A DNA stretch of 64,000 nt from contig JAEURN010000002.1 in NCBI GenBank assembly GCA_016789105.1, positions 62,001 through 126,000 on the forward strand, given 5' to 3'. The translations under genes and the position numbers were made by a program. The stretch is from Armatimonadota bacterium. GTDB lineage: Bacteria > Armatimonadota > Fimbriimonadia > Fimbriimonadales > Fimbriimonadaceae. Positions 17,454 through 26,220 of this stretch are shown here, piece after piece; the first letter of the stretch is position 1, and each line of letters opens with the position of its first letter. Under the pieces are notes generated by a model, which ran no database searches, was not told where the DNA came from, and was given only the letters and a program-made list of their open reading frames with translations.

Positions 17454-18350
17454 TCAACCCAATTGCGGCCGGTCGGCAATCCCCTTCTCGATTACGGCCA
17501 AAACACGATCGCGTTCGTCACCTTCTAGTTCCTGTCGAGGGCGCCGGACCCACTCCGAGCCCAAACAAACCGCTTGGATCGCGAGCTTGATGTTTTGGAC
17601 AAATTTCGTGCCGACATCCAAATGCAGCAACGGCGTGTACCATCGGTAAATCTCTCGCGCCTCATTCCAACGGCCCGCCATCATCAGGTTCCAAAGGTGC
17701 TGGTTTTCTTTGGGGAACGCCAATCCGATCCCGGCAATCCAACCGGTCGCCCCCAACAGGGCGCATTCCAGGGCCAAGTCGTCCACTCCAGCAAAAATCG
17801 CGTACCGGTCGCCGACCGTGTTGAAGACATCCGTGACCCGTCGGGGGTCTCCGCTCGACTCCTTCACCGCAACGAATTTTTCTTCCAACGCCATTTCTGA
17901 AAGCATTTCCGGCGTGATGTCGACCTTGTAGGCCAGCGGGTTATTGTAGATGATGATCGGCCGTTCGCTTGCTTCGGCCACCATCCGGAAGTGCGCCAAA
18001 GTCTCCCGGCGATCCGAGTGGTACACCATCGCGGGCAAAACCATAAAGCCGTCAACCCCTTGGCGTTGGGCCGCCCGGACAAAATCGCACGCAAATTCGG
18101 TGCTCAATTCGCTCACCCCGCTCACAACCGGGATCCGGCCGGCTGCCACCTCGTTGGCGCAGGCCAAAACCTGCAACTTTTCATCGCGGGTCAGGGTGTT
18201 GTTCTCTCCCAGGCTGCCCAGCATCACCAACCCTTGAACCCCGCTTTCGACCACAGCTTCCAAATGTTGGGCGGTCGATTCCAAGTCGAGCTCCCCGCCT
18301 TGTTTGAACTGCGTCGTCGCTGCCGGGAAAACCCCACTCCACTTGACCAT
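17454..18350 (-). CDS. Pyrroline-4-hydroxy-2-carboxylate deaminase (DHDPS family)
   Basis: The 298-residue TIM-barrel protein belongs to the dihydrodipicolinate synthase/N-acetylneuraminate lyase superfamily. It has MLGSLGENNTLTRDEK, YNNPLAYKVDITPEML with the conserved Tyr, and FVAVKESSGDPRRV with the Schiff-base Lys. In this operon it should deaminate pyrroline-4-hydroxy-2-carboxylate to 2-oxoglutarate semialdehyde, matching LhpC. It is the promoter-proximal gene. TAACAT (18357-18362) is 6 nt before the ATG, and no Shine-Dalgarno is seen, so the operon mRNA is probably leaderless. Confidence 0.88.
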   Translation of the reverse strand: MVKWSGVFPAATTQFKQGGELDLESTAQHLEAVVESGVQGLVMLGSLGENNTLTRDEKLQVLACANEVAAGRIPVVSGVSELSTEFACDFVRAAQRQGVDGFMVLPAMVYHSDRRETLAHFRMVAEASERPIIIYNNPLAYKVDITPEMLSEMALEEKFVAVKESSGDPRRVTDVFNTVGDRYAIFAGVDDLALECALLGATGWIAGIGLAFPKENQHLWNLMMAGRWNEAREIYRWYTPLLHLDVGTKFVQNIKLAIQAVCLGSEWVRRPRQELEGDERDRVLAVIEKGIADRPQLG

Positions 18351-18398
18351 GGGGAGATGTTACCTATGGCCATTCCGCGCCCCCGTAGACTGTCGGGT
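18351..18398. promoter_or_regulatory. Divergent leaderless promoters, hydroxyproline operon / SDR gene
   Basis: On the minus strand TAACAT (18357-18362) lies 6 nt before the deaminase ATG. On the plus strand TAGACT (18386-18391) lies 7 nt before the SDR ATG (18399). The two -10 boxes are only 23 bp apart, so their -35 regions would run into the opposing genes and the promoters probably compete for polymerase. No regulator gene is adjacent. Confidence 0.6.
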
Positions 18399-19232
18399 AT
18401 GGGAACGCGCACTTGGTTTGTTACCGGGGCGTCTGCTGGATTGGGACGCACCCTCACCGAAAAACTGCTTGACCAGGGCGAAAGAGTCGTCGCGACCGCC
18501 CGCAACCCCGATTCCCTGGCCGACCTCCTCGAACGGTTCCCCGACCGCCTTGCAACCCCTCGGCTGGACGTGACCGAGCAAGCCAGCATCGATGCGGCCG
18601 TCCAATCGGCAATCGGCCGGTTCGGGCAGATCGACGTCTTGGTCAACAATGCCGGCTATGGGGTGGTCGGCACGGTTGAAGAAGTCTCCGACGCCGAAGC
18701 CCGCCACCAATTCGATGTCAACGTCTTTGGGCTCCTTAACGTATCTCGTCCCATCATCGCCCACATGAGGGCCAACCGGTCTGGGCTTATCTACAACATT
18801 TCCAGTATCGCCGGGTTGGCATCCAGCGCCACATTCGCCATCTATTGCGCCAGCAAACACGCGGTGGAAGGCATTTCCGAAGGTCTGGCCGCCAGTGTCA
18901 AGCCATTCGGCATCAAAGTCGTCATCATCGAACCCGGTGCGTTCCGAACTCGGTTCCACAACGGCCAATCCATCCGCATGGCGGAAAACCAGATCCCCGA
19001 CTATGCCGAATTGCGGTCCGGCACCGCAGAGTGGCTCGAAGGGATTGACGGCAACCAGCCAGGCGACCCGGAAAAGCTCTGCGCCGCCCTCATCGCGATG
19101 GCAGATGACCCCGAACCGCCGCTTCGGCTGCTTTGTGGCCAAGACGCCTATGACAGGGCGATGGCCAAACTTGATTCCCTGCGGGCCGACTTTGAAAAAA
19201 ACGCCGAGCTCAGCCGGTCGATGGTCTACTGA
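18399..19232 (+). CDS. Short-chain dehydrogenase/reductase
   Basis: The 277-residue protein is a classical SDR: the cofactor motif TGASAGLGRTL (TGxxxGxG), NNAGYGVVG, the catalytic Ser in NISSIAGL and YCASKHAVEG (YxxxK). Length and the C-terminal half (IIEPGAFRTRF, LCGQDAYDRAMAKL) fit the extended SDR5 type often annotated as oxidoreductase of unknown substrate. The frame is open upstream, but ATG 18399 begins the Rossmann strand and has a -10 box 7 nt before it. It is divergent from the hydroxyproline operon; no role in that pathway is needed or shown. Confidence 0.88.
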   Translation: MGTRTWFVTGASAGLGRTLTEKLLDQGERVVATARNPDSLADLLERFPDRLATPRLDVTEQASIDAAVQSAIGRFGQIDVLVNNAGYGVVGTVEEVSDAEARHQFDVNVFGLLNVSRPIIAHMRANRSGLIYNISSIAGLASSATFAIYCASKHAVEGISEGLAASVKPFGIKVVIIEPGAFRTRFHNGQSIRMAENQIPDYAELRSGTAEWLEGIDGNQPGDPEKLCAALIAMADDPEPPLRLLCGQDAYDRAMAKLDSLRADFEKNAELSRSMVY

Positions 19233-19310
19233 AAACCTCGAGCAACTTGGCACGTTTTGTGCCCCGGAACCTCACAGGCTGGCGCAAGGCGCTGGCAATT
19301 GAGGTGCATC

Positions 19311-19946
19311 GTGAACAAAATCCTTCTCACCAGCGCGGCGGCCATGGCCCTTTCGGCCGGAGCCCACGCCGTTAACCTGAACATCCAATCCATGCAGCCC
19401 GGTCTGTATCAGACCGTCACCATCAACTTCAACGGGAACAACCAGACCGTTTATGCCGGAGCCCAAAAAGTTTCCATCGACGGGGGTCCGGGCACTTCGC
19501 TCTACTGCGTTGACCTCGGACACGCCAATCACTTTGGCGACAGCTACAACGCTAATGTCCAAGGGCTGAACACGTTGAGCAACGGTAACTTGGTCGGCAA
19601 CCTGATGACCAATTTTTGGAGCACGCTGGACACCTCGACCGAAGCGGCCGCCTTTCAATTGGCCCTTTGGGATGCCGTCGTTGATGGCGGCGACGGATTG
19701 AACGCTGGCAATTTCAAAGGGGTCAACGTCTCTGCCGCGCTGTCCAACCAGTTCTCCATCTACAAGGCGGCCATGAACAACGCCGGCCCCGAAAACTTGA
19801 TGATCAGCGTTTACAACGCTGTTGACCACGGCCCGTACAACAAAGACCACCAAAACCTGATTGGAGCGGAATCCGTGCCCGAGCCCGCCACCATGGCGAT
19901 CCTCGGAGTCGCCGCGGCTTTTGCCGCCCGCCGCCGCAAACGGTGA
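19311..19946 (+). CDS. PEP-CTERM surface protein (paralogue 1)
   Basis: The 211-residue product has a signal peptide (MNKILLTSAAAMALSAGAHA) and a C-terminal sorting signal VPEPATMAILGVAAAFAARRRKR. The middle contains YQTVTINFNG, SLYCVDLGH and AAAFQLALWDAVVDGGDG, which recur almost unchanged in the gene at 28474. The two are clearly paralogues, now separated by tRNA-Asn and the kdp island. The start is GTG 19311, with GAGGTG 5 nt upstream as a Shine-Dalgarno. Family knowledge suggests export and exosortase-dependent anchoring. The AFQLALWDA phrase also appears in thioester-domain-like surface proteins, but I do not claim a thioester. Confidence 0.85.
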   Translation: MNKILLTSAAAMALSAGAHAVNLNIQSMQPGLYQTVTINFNGNNQTVYAGAQKVSIDGGPGTSLYCVDLGHANHFGDSYNANVQGLNTLSNGNLVGNLMTNFWSTLDTSTEAAAFQLALWDAVVDGGDGLNAGNFKGVNVSAALSNQFSIYKAAMNNAGPENLMISVYNAVDHGPYNKDHQNLIGAESVPEPATMAILGVAAAFAARRRKR

Positions 19947-19955
19947 GAGTCACTT

Positions 19956-19990
19956 GGTGCAGGCGGGTCTCCCAAGCTCCCGCCTGCACC
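19956..19990. terminator. Perfect 12-bp hairpin after PEP-CTERM gene
   Basis: GGTGCAGGCGGG (19956-19967) pairs perfectly with CCCGCCTGCACC (19979-19990) around an 11-nt loop. It begins 10 nt after the stop. No T-run follows, as with several other gene-end hairpins in this window. Confidence 0.6.
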
Positions 19991-20112
19991 ATGGCACCCT
20001 AGCCGGAGAGCCGTGGGGATCTCAATGGGCCCGATTGTCAATTGCGGCCCGGACTGCTGAAGCAAAACGCCCACATCGCCGATAATCCTAGGGTATCGTT
20101 TCGATTCCAAGC

Positions 20113-20187
20113 TGCCGCTTAGCTCAGTGGTAGAGCAGCTGACTGTTAATCAGCGGGTCGTAGGTTCGAATCCTACAGCGGCAGCCA
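20113..20187 (+). tRNA. tRNA-Asn (GUU)
   Basis: The 75-nt sequence folds as a standard tRNA: acceptor TGCCGCT/AGCGGCA, D-stem GCTC/GAGC, anticodon stem GCTGA/TCAGC with loop CTGTTAA (anticodon GTT at 20145-20147), T-stem GTAGG/CCTAC with TTCGAAT loop, discriminator G and an encoded CCA. A TATCGT box at 20094-20099 could be its -10. The 3' half is the attachment site of the kdp island. Confidence 0.97.
20142..20187 (+). repeat. attL: tRNA-Asn 3' half, direct repeat copy 1
   Basis: The stretch 20149-20187 (from anticodon-loop position 38 to the CCA end) is repeated perfectly at 28312-28350. Extending left through one mismatch (20148, A here and T in the other copy) gives a 46-bp repeat. This is the expected attachment core for an integrase that uses a tRNA 3' end, and the intact tRNA lies on this side. 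Confidence 0.88.
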
Positions 20188-20201
20188 CTAATTTGAACCT
20201 A

Positions 20202-20227
20202 AAGCCGCCAGGTAAGGCGGTTTTTTT
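20202..20227 (+). terminator. Rho-independent terminator after tRNA-Asn
   Basis: CCGCC (20205-20209) and GGCGG (20216-20220) form a stem around AGGTAA, followed by seven T (20221-20227). It lies inside the island, just after attL, so the incoming element brought its own terminator for the tRNA transcript. It could also act on antisense readthrough poorly, since kdpE ends at 20279 on the other strand. Confidence 0.8.
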
Positions 20228-20278
20228 GTTAGGTAATCGAACATATGAAAGCATAATTGACAGCAGAGAAACTTAGAC

Positions 20279-20959
20279 TCACCCCCGGATCAAGCGATAT
20301 CCAACACCGATGTCGGTCTTGATCAAAACCGTAGGTTTGACCTTCTGCCGCAAGTTCGCCATATGAACTCTAAGCGTATGCGTCGAATCTTCGTAGGCTG
20401 GCCCCCACACTTCCCGCAAAAGGTGTCTTTGTGTAACCACCCGATCCACGTTTTGGGCAAGGATCGCAAGGAGCTTAAACTCAATTTGAGTAAGGGGCAG
20501 CACAGCCCCTCCAATAGATGCAATATGTCCAGCCAGATCAAGTGACAACAAACCCACTTCAATCGTAGACGGTATCGATTGGTCTTGAATCTGGGCGCGT
20601 CGCATCGCAACCCGGATTCTCGCCATCAACTCCGCTACCGAAAACGGCTTAGTCAGATAATCGTCCGCGCCGCTATCCAAAGCAGTGACTTTGTCCGAAT
20701 CTTTTCCCCGTGCAGTTAATACAATCACCGGCACATTCGACCAGGTGCGAAGTTCCCGCAACGCGTCGAGCCCGTCTTGGTCTGGCAAACCAAGATCAAG
20801 AAGCACCACTTGGGGATTCTTTCGGGCTATAAGGGTCAGCCCCTCAGCTCCAGTACTGGCTTCGTGGAGTTCAGCTTCTCCATCGCCAAACGATGCTTTC
20901 AGGAATCTCCTTATCGCTAACTCGTCTTCGATGACCACAACGCGGATAGGCTCAGACAT
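20279..20959 (-). CDS. kdpE: Response regulator KdpE
   Basis: This 226-residue OmpR/PhoB-family regulator has a receiver domain (VVVIEDELAIRRFL with acidic pair, phospho-acceptor Asp in VVLLDLGLPDQDG, then VIVLTARGKDSDK with conserved Thr and DDYLTKPF with Lys) and a winged-helix DNA-binding domain ending in YRLIRG. It activates kdp transcription when phosphorylated by KdpD. The start is ATG 20959, overlapping the kdpD stop by 8 bp; the longer frame to 21115 runs through the kdpD C-terminus and is rejected. It is the last gene of the operon. Its likely target is the 11-bp-period direct repeat upstream of the operon. Confidence 0.95.
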   Translation of the reverse strand: MSEPIRVVVIEDELAIRRFLKASFGDGEAELHEASTGAEGLTLIARKNPQVVLLDLGLPDQDGLDALRELRTWSNVPVIVLTARGKDSDKVTALDSGADDYLTKPFSVAELMARIRVAMRRAQIQDQSIPSTIEVGLLSLDLAGHIASIGGAVLPLTQIEFKLLAILAQNVDRVVTQRHLLREVWGPAYEDSTHTLRVHMANLRQKVKPTVLIKTDIGVGYRLIRG

Positions 20960-23582
20960 CGTCAACTTCCTTCCCAAGCGGAACTCTGATTTCAAATTTT
21001 GCGCCGACCGGCGAAGGAACCAAATCAATGGTTCCCCCATGCGCTTCGACCGCCGCCTTTGCAATGGCGAGCCCGAGCCCCGAACCCACCGCCCCGCCGC
21101 TTTCAAACCGGTCAAAGACGTGCGGTTGTCTGTCCGGCGAAATCCCCGGCCCTAGATCTTCAAACCCAATTACGGCAAAACCTTCGGCTCGACTCAATCG
21201 GATCGTTACCACCGTGTCCCGCCCGGCGTGGCGAGATGCGTTTTCCAGCAGGTTGACCAAAACCTGCTCAAACAGCAATCCATCAATTTGCACCATGATC
21301 GGCTTGGGGGGAGTTTCAACAACCACCGGCAAATCAAACAGGTCAGCTGACCGGGATATCGCACTCTCAACGACTTCGTCGAGCGTATACCAATCTAGCC
21401 TCAAATCGACCTTTCCTTGGATCCGTGTCATGTCGAGCAGGTTGCGCACCAAACGCTCCAGCCGGTTCGATTCTTCCCGGATCGTTGCCGCCAGCTCGCG
21501 GCTTTGGCCCGTCAATTCTGGTTGAATTTCAAGGGCAGAAGCCGATCCGGTAATCGAAGCCAGCGGAGTACGCAAATCATGCGACACAGAACTCAACAAG
21601 TCGCTTCTCAGCTGTTCCGATTCGGCCTTTAGTGTGGCCTGGTGGGATTCCTTCGCGAACTGGGCCCGTTCAATCGCCGTTGTCAACTGGTTCGCAATCG
21701 CCTCAACCAAATGGCGCTTATCAATGCGCCAATCTTCAGCCCGCTCAACCTTCACCGCTATGGCCCCAAAAGTCTTCCCCGATCCCTTCAAAGGCAAATA
21801 CCATCCCGCCGATCCCGCCAGGGTATTCGTCGTCGATCCCGCTGGCTTGCCGTGTTCGATCACCCATTCGGCAACTGCCCGCTCTTTAACGTCATTATCA
21901 AACCCCGATTCAGATTCCCCCAAGACCTTCATCGAACCCGACGAGTCAACCCTCAACACCGCCGCATCCGCCCCGGTCAACGTTCGGATCGCCTCCACTG
22001 CCGCTCTTGCCATTTCCGTCTTGCTTCGGGTTGCCGCCAAAGCTTGACTTAACGAATAAAGTGCACCGGTGTTTCGCTCCCTTTCCGAAAGCGCCCGGTT
22101 CTGCTCTTTGAGCCGGGCCGTCAAGGAACTCAAAATCATGGAGACCGCAAGCATCACCCCAAATGTGATAAAGTCGCGGAAATCGTTAACGTGCAAGGTA
22201 TGTCGTGGTTCGGTGAAAAAGAAGTCATAAGCCAATACTGAACCCAATGCGCAAACCATTGAGGAATATCGGTCGTGCCTCAACGACACAGCGACCACGC
22301 CAATCAAATACAGCATGATTAGGTTCGCCGGTTGAACATCGGATTCGACCAGAATGCCAAACCATGAACTCGCCGCGACCCAACCCACCGCCTCCAACGA
22401 ACCCCTCCAATCCCACGAACTACGTCGGGAAACTGACTTCATTCCTTGATTCGCATCGTTTCCCGTCACAACTAAAACATCGATATCCCCGCTTGCCCGA
22501 ACTGTATGATCGACGACCGATCCAAAGACATACTCCTGCCAGCGAGGCTTGATCGGTTTCCCCATAACGATTGTCGTGACGTTCTCAGATTGGGCATAAC
22601 GGATAAGTTCTCCCACAATGTCCCCGCCCGCCAGAGTCGCTGTCTTAGCTCCCAGTTGTTCGGCAAGCGTCATTGCCGATTCAAGCTCTACCTTGCCCCG
22701 ATCTGAAGGCGATTGACGAGGCGACGAAACACTGACCGCCAAAAAGTCCGCCTTCAGACTGGAAGCCAGGCGACGGGAGGCCCGTACGATCCGCCTTGCC
22801 ATCATGTTTGCAGCAACGCAAACCAAAATGCGCTCACGCGTATGCCAAGGTTCGATTGCCAACTGTGTTCGGCGGGACTTCAGAAGTTCCTCGTCCACGC
22901 GCTCGGCTGTATGCCGCAACGCGAGCTCCCGCAATGCCAGCAAATTGCCCTTGGAGAAAAACTGACTGAGTGCCAGCTCAATCTTCTCCGGCGCATAAAT
23001 CTTGCCCTCGCGCAAACGTTGCTGCAACGCCTCTGGCGGAATGTCAACCAGTTCGATCTCGTCGGCGCGTTCGATAAAAACATCCGGAACCGTCTCTTGA
23101 ACGAAGACGCCGGTTACCTGGGCAACAATGTCGCGCAAACTCTCGATGTGCTGGATATTAACCGTCGTCCAAACTTCGATTCCTGCGTCGAGTAAATCCT
23201 CGATATCCTGCCACCGTTTAACATGTCGCGAACCCGGAGCATTGCTATGGGCAAGCTCGTCGACGAGGCAGATGGCTGGCCCGGCTTCGACGACAGCTTC
23301 CACATTGAGCTCTGCCAACAGCACGCCTTTATGCTTGATCATCTTCGGCGAGATGACTTCGAGACCGACGGCTTGGGCAAGAGTATCGGGCCGGTCGTGG
23401 GGCTCCAAATAGCCGATAACCACTTCAATCCCTCGCTTCTGGGCGTCCCGTGCATCGGAAAGCATCGCATACGTTTTTCCAACCCCCGCCGCCATGCCCA
23501 AATACAATTTCATCCGCCCGCGTTTCTCGCTCGGAACGCTTGCCAACAATGCATCAGGGTCGGGGCGGCGGGGTTCCATCAA
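20952..23582 (-). CDS. kdpD: Sensor histidine kinase KdpD
   Basis: The 876-residue protein has the full KdpD order: N-terminal KdpD domain with Walker A GMAAGVGKTYAML (residues about 29-41), a universal-stress-protein-like domain, four closely spaced membrane helices (residues about 390-480), a GAF-like domain, the HisKA phosphoacceptor in SSVSHDLRTPLASITG and an HATPase with NLLENASRHAG, DLGPGISP and GSGLGLAIAKA. Length is close to the E. coli protein (894). It senses potassium limitation and ionic stress and phosphorylates KdpE. The start lies 2 nt after the kdpC stop. Confidence 0.96.
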   Translation of the reverse strand: MMEPRRPDPDALLASVPSEKRGRMKLYLGMAAGVGKTYAMLSDARDAQKRGIEVVIGYLEPHDRPDTLAQAVGLEVISPKMIKHKGVLLAELNVEAVVEAGPAICLVDELAHSNAPGSRHVKRWQDIEDLLDAGIEVWTTVNIQHIESLRDIVAQVTGVFVQETVPDVFIERADEIELVDIPPEALQQRLREGKIYAPEKIELALSQFFSKGNLLALRELALRHTAERVDEELLKSRRTQLAIEPWHTRERILVCVAANMMARRIVRASRRLASSLKADFLAVSVSSPRQSPSDRGKVELESAMTLAEQLGAKTATLAGGDIVGELIRYAQSENVTTIVMGKPIKPRWQEYVFGSVVDHTVRASGDIDVLVVTGNDANQGMKSVSRRSSWDWRGSLEAVGWVAASSWFGILVESDVQPANLIMLYLIGVVAVSLRHDRYSSMVCALGSVLAYDFFFTEPRHTLHVNDFRDFITFGVMLAVSMILSSLTARLKEQNRALSERERNTGALYSLSQALAATRSKTEMARAAVEAIRTLTGADAAVLRVDSSGSMKVLGESESGFDNDVKERAVAEWVIEHGKPAGSTTNTLAGSAGWYLPLKGSGKTFGAIAVKVERAEDWRIDKRHLVEAIANQLTTAIERAQFAKESHQATLKAESEQLRSDLLSSVSHDLRTPLASITGSASALEIQPELTGQSRELAATIREESNRLERLVRNLLDMTRIQGKVDLRLDWYTLDEVVESAISRSADLFDLPVVVETPPKPIMVQIDGLLFEQVLVNLLENASRHAGRDTVVTIRLSRAEGFAVIGFEDLGPGISPDRQPHVFDRFESGGAVGSGLGLAIAKAAVEAHGGTIDLVPSPVGAKFEIRVPLGKEVDDV

Positions 23583-23584
23583 GA

Positions 23585-24160
23585 TTAGCGGGCTTTGGCC
23601 CGGTCAAGGTCGAGATTTAGTTCCTGAACATTCACCACCCGCTCCCCGAAAACTCCAAAATCCGAGCCGTGCGTGTTTTTGCTAACCAATGTCCGAACGT
23701 CGGTCTCCTTCATTCCCCGCGACCTCGCAATTCGGGGAATTTGGTATTCCGCCGCCGCAACCGAAACGTGCGGATCAAGACCGCTTCCGCTCGCCGTCAC
23801 CAAATCAGTCGGAATCGGCTGGTCGTTCCCCGAGTCAGCCGCCCGCAACGCATCCACCCGCCCCTGAATCGCCTTCATCAAATCAGGATTTGTCGGCCCT
23901 AAATTGCTCCCCGATGACGCCGTCCCATTGTAGGGATCCGGCGAGGTTGCCGAGGGACGCCCCCAGAAGTATTTCGGATCATCGAATTGCCGACCGATCA
24001 ATGACGATCCGACGACTCGGCCATCCTGGCGGATCAACGACCCGTTCGCTTGCTGCGGGAACATCGCTTGGGCAACGCCGGTTATCACAAGCGGATAGAC
24101 AACACCCGTCAAAACCGTCAGAACAACGAACACCCGGATTGCAACGATCACTTCTTTCAT
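23585..24160 (-). CDS. kdpC: Potassium-transporting ATPase subunit KdpC
   Basis: The 191-residue protein has one N-terminal membrane helix ([22 protein letters not shown]) and the typical soluble domain with [52 protein letters not shown] and [15 protein letters not shown]. KdpC stabilises ATP binding in the KdpFABC complex. Its ATG overlaps the kdpB stop by 4 bp. The family signatures are complete, so the subunit should be functional. Confidence 0.96.
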   Translation of the reverse strand: MKEVIVAIRVFVVLTVLTGVVYPLVITGVAQAMFPQQANGSLIRQDGRVVGSSLIGRQFDDPKYFWGRPSATSPDPYNGTASSGSNLGPTNPDLMKAIQGRVDALRAADSGNDQPIPTDLVTASGSGLDPHVSVAAAEYQIPRIARSRGMKETDVRTLVSKNTHGSDFGVFGERVVNVQELNLDLDRAKAR

Positions 24161-26220
24161 TTGAAAAACCCTCCGATCAACAGGTCGATGACTTTGATGC
24201 CGATAAACGGCACAACCAACCCGCCTAAGCCGTAAATGAGCAAATTGCTCTTCAACACTTGGTCTGCCCCCATTGGTCGATACCGAACGCCCTTCAACGC
24301 CAGCGGAATCAAGAACACAATGACAAGGGCATTAAAGATAACCGCGCTCATAATCGCGCTTTCCGGTGTCTTCAGCCCCATAACGTTGAGAACGCCGAGT
24401 TCCGGATAGGTCGCCGCAAATGCCGCCGGGATGATCGCAAAGTACTTGGCAATATCGTTGGCAATACTGAAGGTCGTGAGCGACCCCCTTGTCATCAACA
24501 ACTGCTTACCCGTCTCGACAATCTCGATCAACTTAGTCGGGTTACTGTCCAAATCGACCATATTCCCCGCTTCCTTCGCCGCTTGCGTTCCCGAATTCAT
24601 CGCAACCGCGACGTCGGCTTGAGCGAGGGCTGGCGCATCATTCGTTCCATCGCCCGTCATCGCCACCAAACGACCGCCTTGCTGATATTCGCGAATCAAC
24701 TTCAACTTCGCCTCCGGCGTCGCTTCTGCCAGAAAGTCGTCCACACCCGACTCTGCCGCAATCGCCGCCGCCGTCTTTGGGTTGTCGCCGGTGACCATCA
24801 CCGTCTTGATCCCCATTTGCCGAAGCTCAGCAAACCGCTCCTTGATCCCTCCTTTTACGATGTCTTTCAAGTAAATCGTCCCCAGCACCCGGCCCTCTTC
24901 GGCGACCACCAGGGGCGTACCGCCTGCCCGCGCAATGTCATCGACGTCGTTTTCAACTTCTTGCGGAAATCGTGACCCCGCTTCCTCAACCCACTTTCGG
25001 ATCGCATCTTGCGCGCCTTTCCGTAACTTTCCGCCTTCAAAATCCACACCCGACATCCGGGTCTGGGCCATGAACGGCACAAACGTTTCGCCGCCCACCT
25101 CACGTCCCCGCAACCCAAACTGCTCTTTGGCGAGGATCACGATGCTTCGTCCCTCAGGTGTTTCGTCGGCGAGGCTCGAAAGTTGTGCCGCCGCCCCCAA
25201 GTCGCTAGCCGAAACTCCCGGCGCAGGGCGAAACTCCACCGCTTGACGGTTGCCGAGTGTGATCGTTCCTGTCTTATCGAGCAACAAGACATCGACGTCG
25301 CCCGCTGCTTCGACCGCCCGGCCACTCGTCGCGATCACATTCTTACGCATCAACCGGTCCATGCCCGCAATCCCAATCGCACTCAGCAAACCGCCGATCG
25401 TCGTGGGAATTAAGCAAACCAAAAGCGAAACGACCACCGGGATGCTGATGACCGAACCCTTGCCCGACGATTCGACCGCATACTGTGAAAACGGCACAAT
25501 CGTCAAACAAGCGAGCAAAAAGATAATCGTCAGCGCCGCCAACAAAATGCTAAGCGCGATTTCGTTCGGGGTCTTCTGTCGTTTCGCCCCTTCCACCATC
25601 GCGATCATCCTATCCAAAAACCCTTCGCCCGGATCGGCGGACACCTGCACCACGATCCAGTCGCTCAGCACTTTCGTTCCACCGGTGACCGAACTCCGGT
25701 CGCCCCCCGCTTCCCGGATCACCGGCGCAGATTCACCCGTAATCGCACTCTCGTCAACCGTCGCAACCCCCTCCACAATCTCGCCATCGGCGGGAACAAA
25801 TTCCCCGGCCCGAATGAATACGAAATCGCCCTTTCGTAAAGTATTCGCCGAAACCATCTCCGACGAGCTCACTTCCAAGATCTCCAGACCCTTACCCGAA
25901 TGGGAACGGTAGTCGATCTTCCTTGCCGGAACATCCTGCTTGGACGACCTGAGTGCGGCTGCCTGTGCCTTGCCCCGACCCTCCGCCATCGCCTCGGCAA
26001 AATTGGCGAACAGCACCGTGAACCAAAGCCACAGCGTAATCCCCAGCACAAACGGCGAAAAAGCCATCGCACAAATCAATGTCGTGGCGACAGACCCGAC
26101 AAAGACCACGAACATCACCGGGTTCTTCAACTGAAGACGAGGATCGAGTTTGACGAACGATTGTCCGACTGCCTTCTTCATCAACCGGGAATCAAAGAGT
26201 TTTTGAGTTGCATCTGCCAT
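24157..26220 (-). CDS. kdpB: Potassium-transporting P-type ATPase subunit KdpB
   Basis: This 687-residue P-type ATPase has the phosphorylation motif [13 protein letters not shown], the TGES actuator motif ([12 protein letters not shown]), the hinge [16 protein letters not shown], and [40 protein letters not shown] split over neighbouring segments. KdpB supplies energy for K+ uptake by KdpA. The start is ATG 26220, sharing its A with the last base of the kdpA stop (TGATG); the longer frame to 26325 lies within kdpA and is rejected. Confidence 0.96.
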   Translation of the reverse strand: MADATQKLFDSRLMKKAVGQSFVKLDPRLQLKNPVMFVVFVGSVATTLICAMAFSPFVLGITLWLWFTVLFANFAEAMAEGRGKAQAAALRSSKQDVPARKIDYRSHSGKGLEILEVSSSEMVSANTLRKGDFVFIRAGEFVPADGEIVEGVATVDESAITGESAPVIREAGGDRSSVTGGTKVLSDWIVVQVSADPGEGFLDRMIAMVEGAKRQKTPNEIALSILLAALTIIFLLACLTIVPFSQYAVESSGKGSVISIPVVVSLLVCLIPTTIGGLLSAIGIAGMDRLMRKNVIATSGRAVEAAGDVDVLLLDKTGTITLGNRQAVEFRPAPGVSASDLGAAAQLSSLADETPEGRSIVILAKEQFGLRGREVGGETFVPFMAQTRMSGVDFEGGKLRKGAQDAIRKWVEEAGSRFPQEVENDVDDIARAGGTPLVVAEEGRVLGTIYLKDIVKGGIKERFAELRQMGIKTVMVTGDNPKTAAAIAAESGVDDFLAEATPEAKLKLIREYQQGGRLVAMTGDGTNDAPALAQADVAVAMNSGTQAAKEAGNMVDLDSNPTKLIEIVETGKQLLMTRGSLTTFSIANDIAKYFAIIPAAFAATYPELGVLNVMGLKTPESAIMSAVIFNALVIVFLIPLALKGVRYRPMGADQVLKSNLLIYGLGGLVVPFIGIKVIDLLIGGFFK

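Noticed and set aside
17991-18398. Upstream extension of the SDR reading frame as a fused domain
   Set aside because: The extension runs antisense through the deaminase gene. The Rossmann motif starts right at ATG 18399, which also has a -10 box 7 nt upstream.
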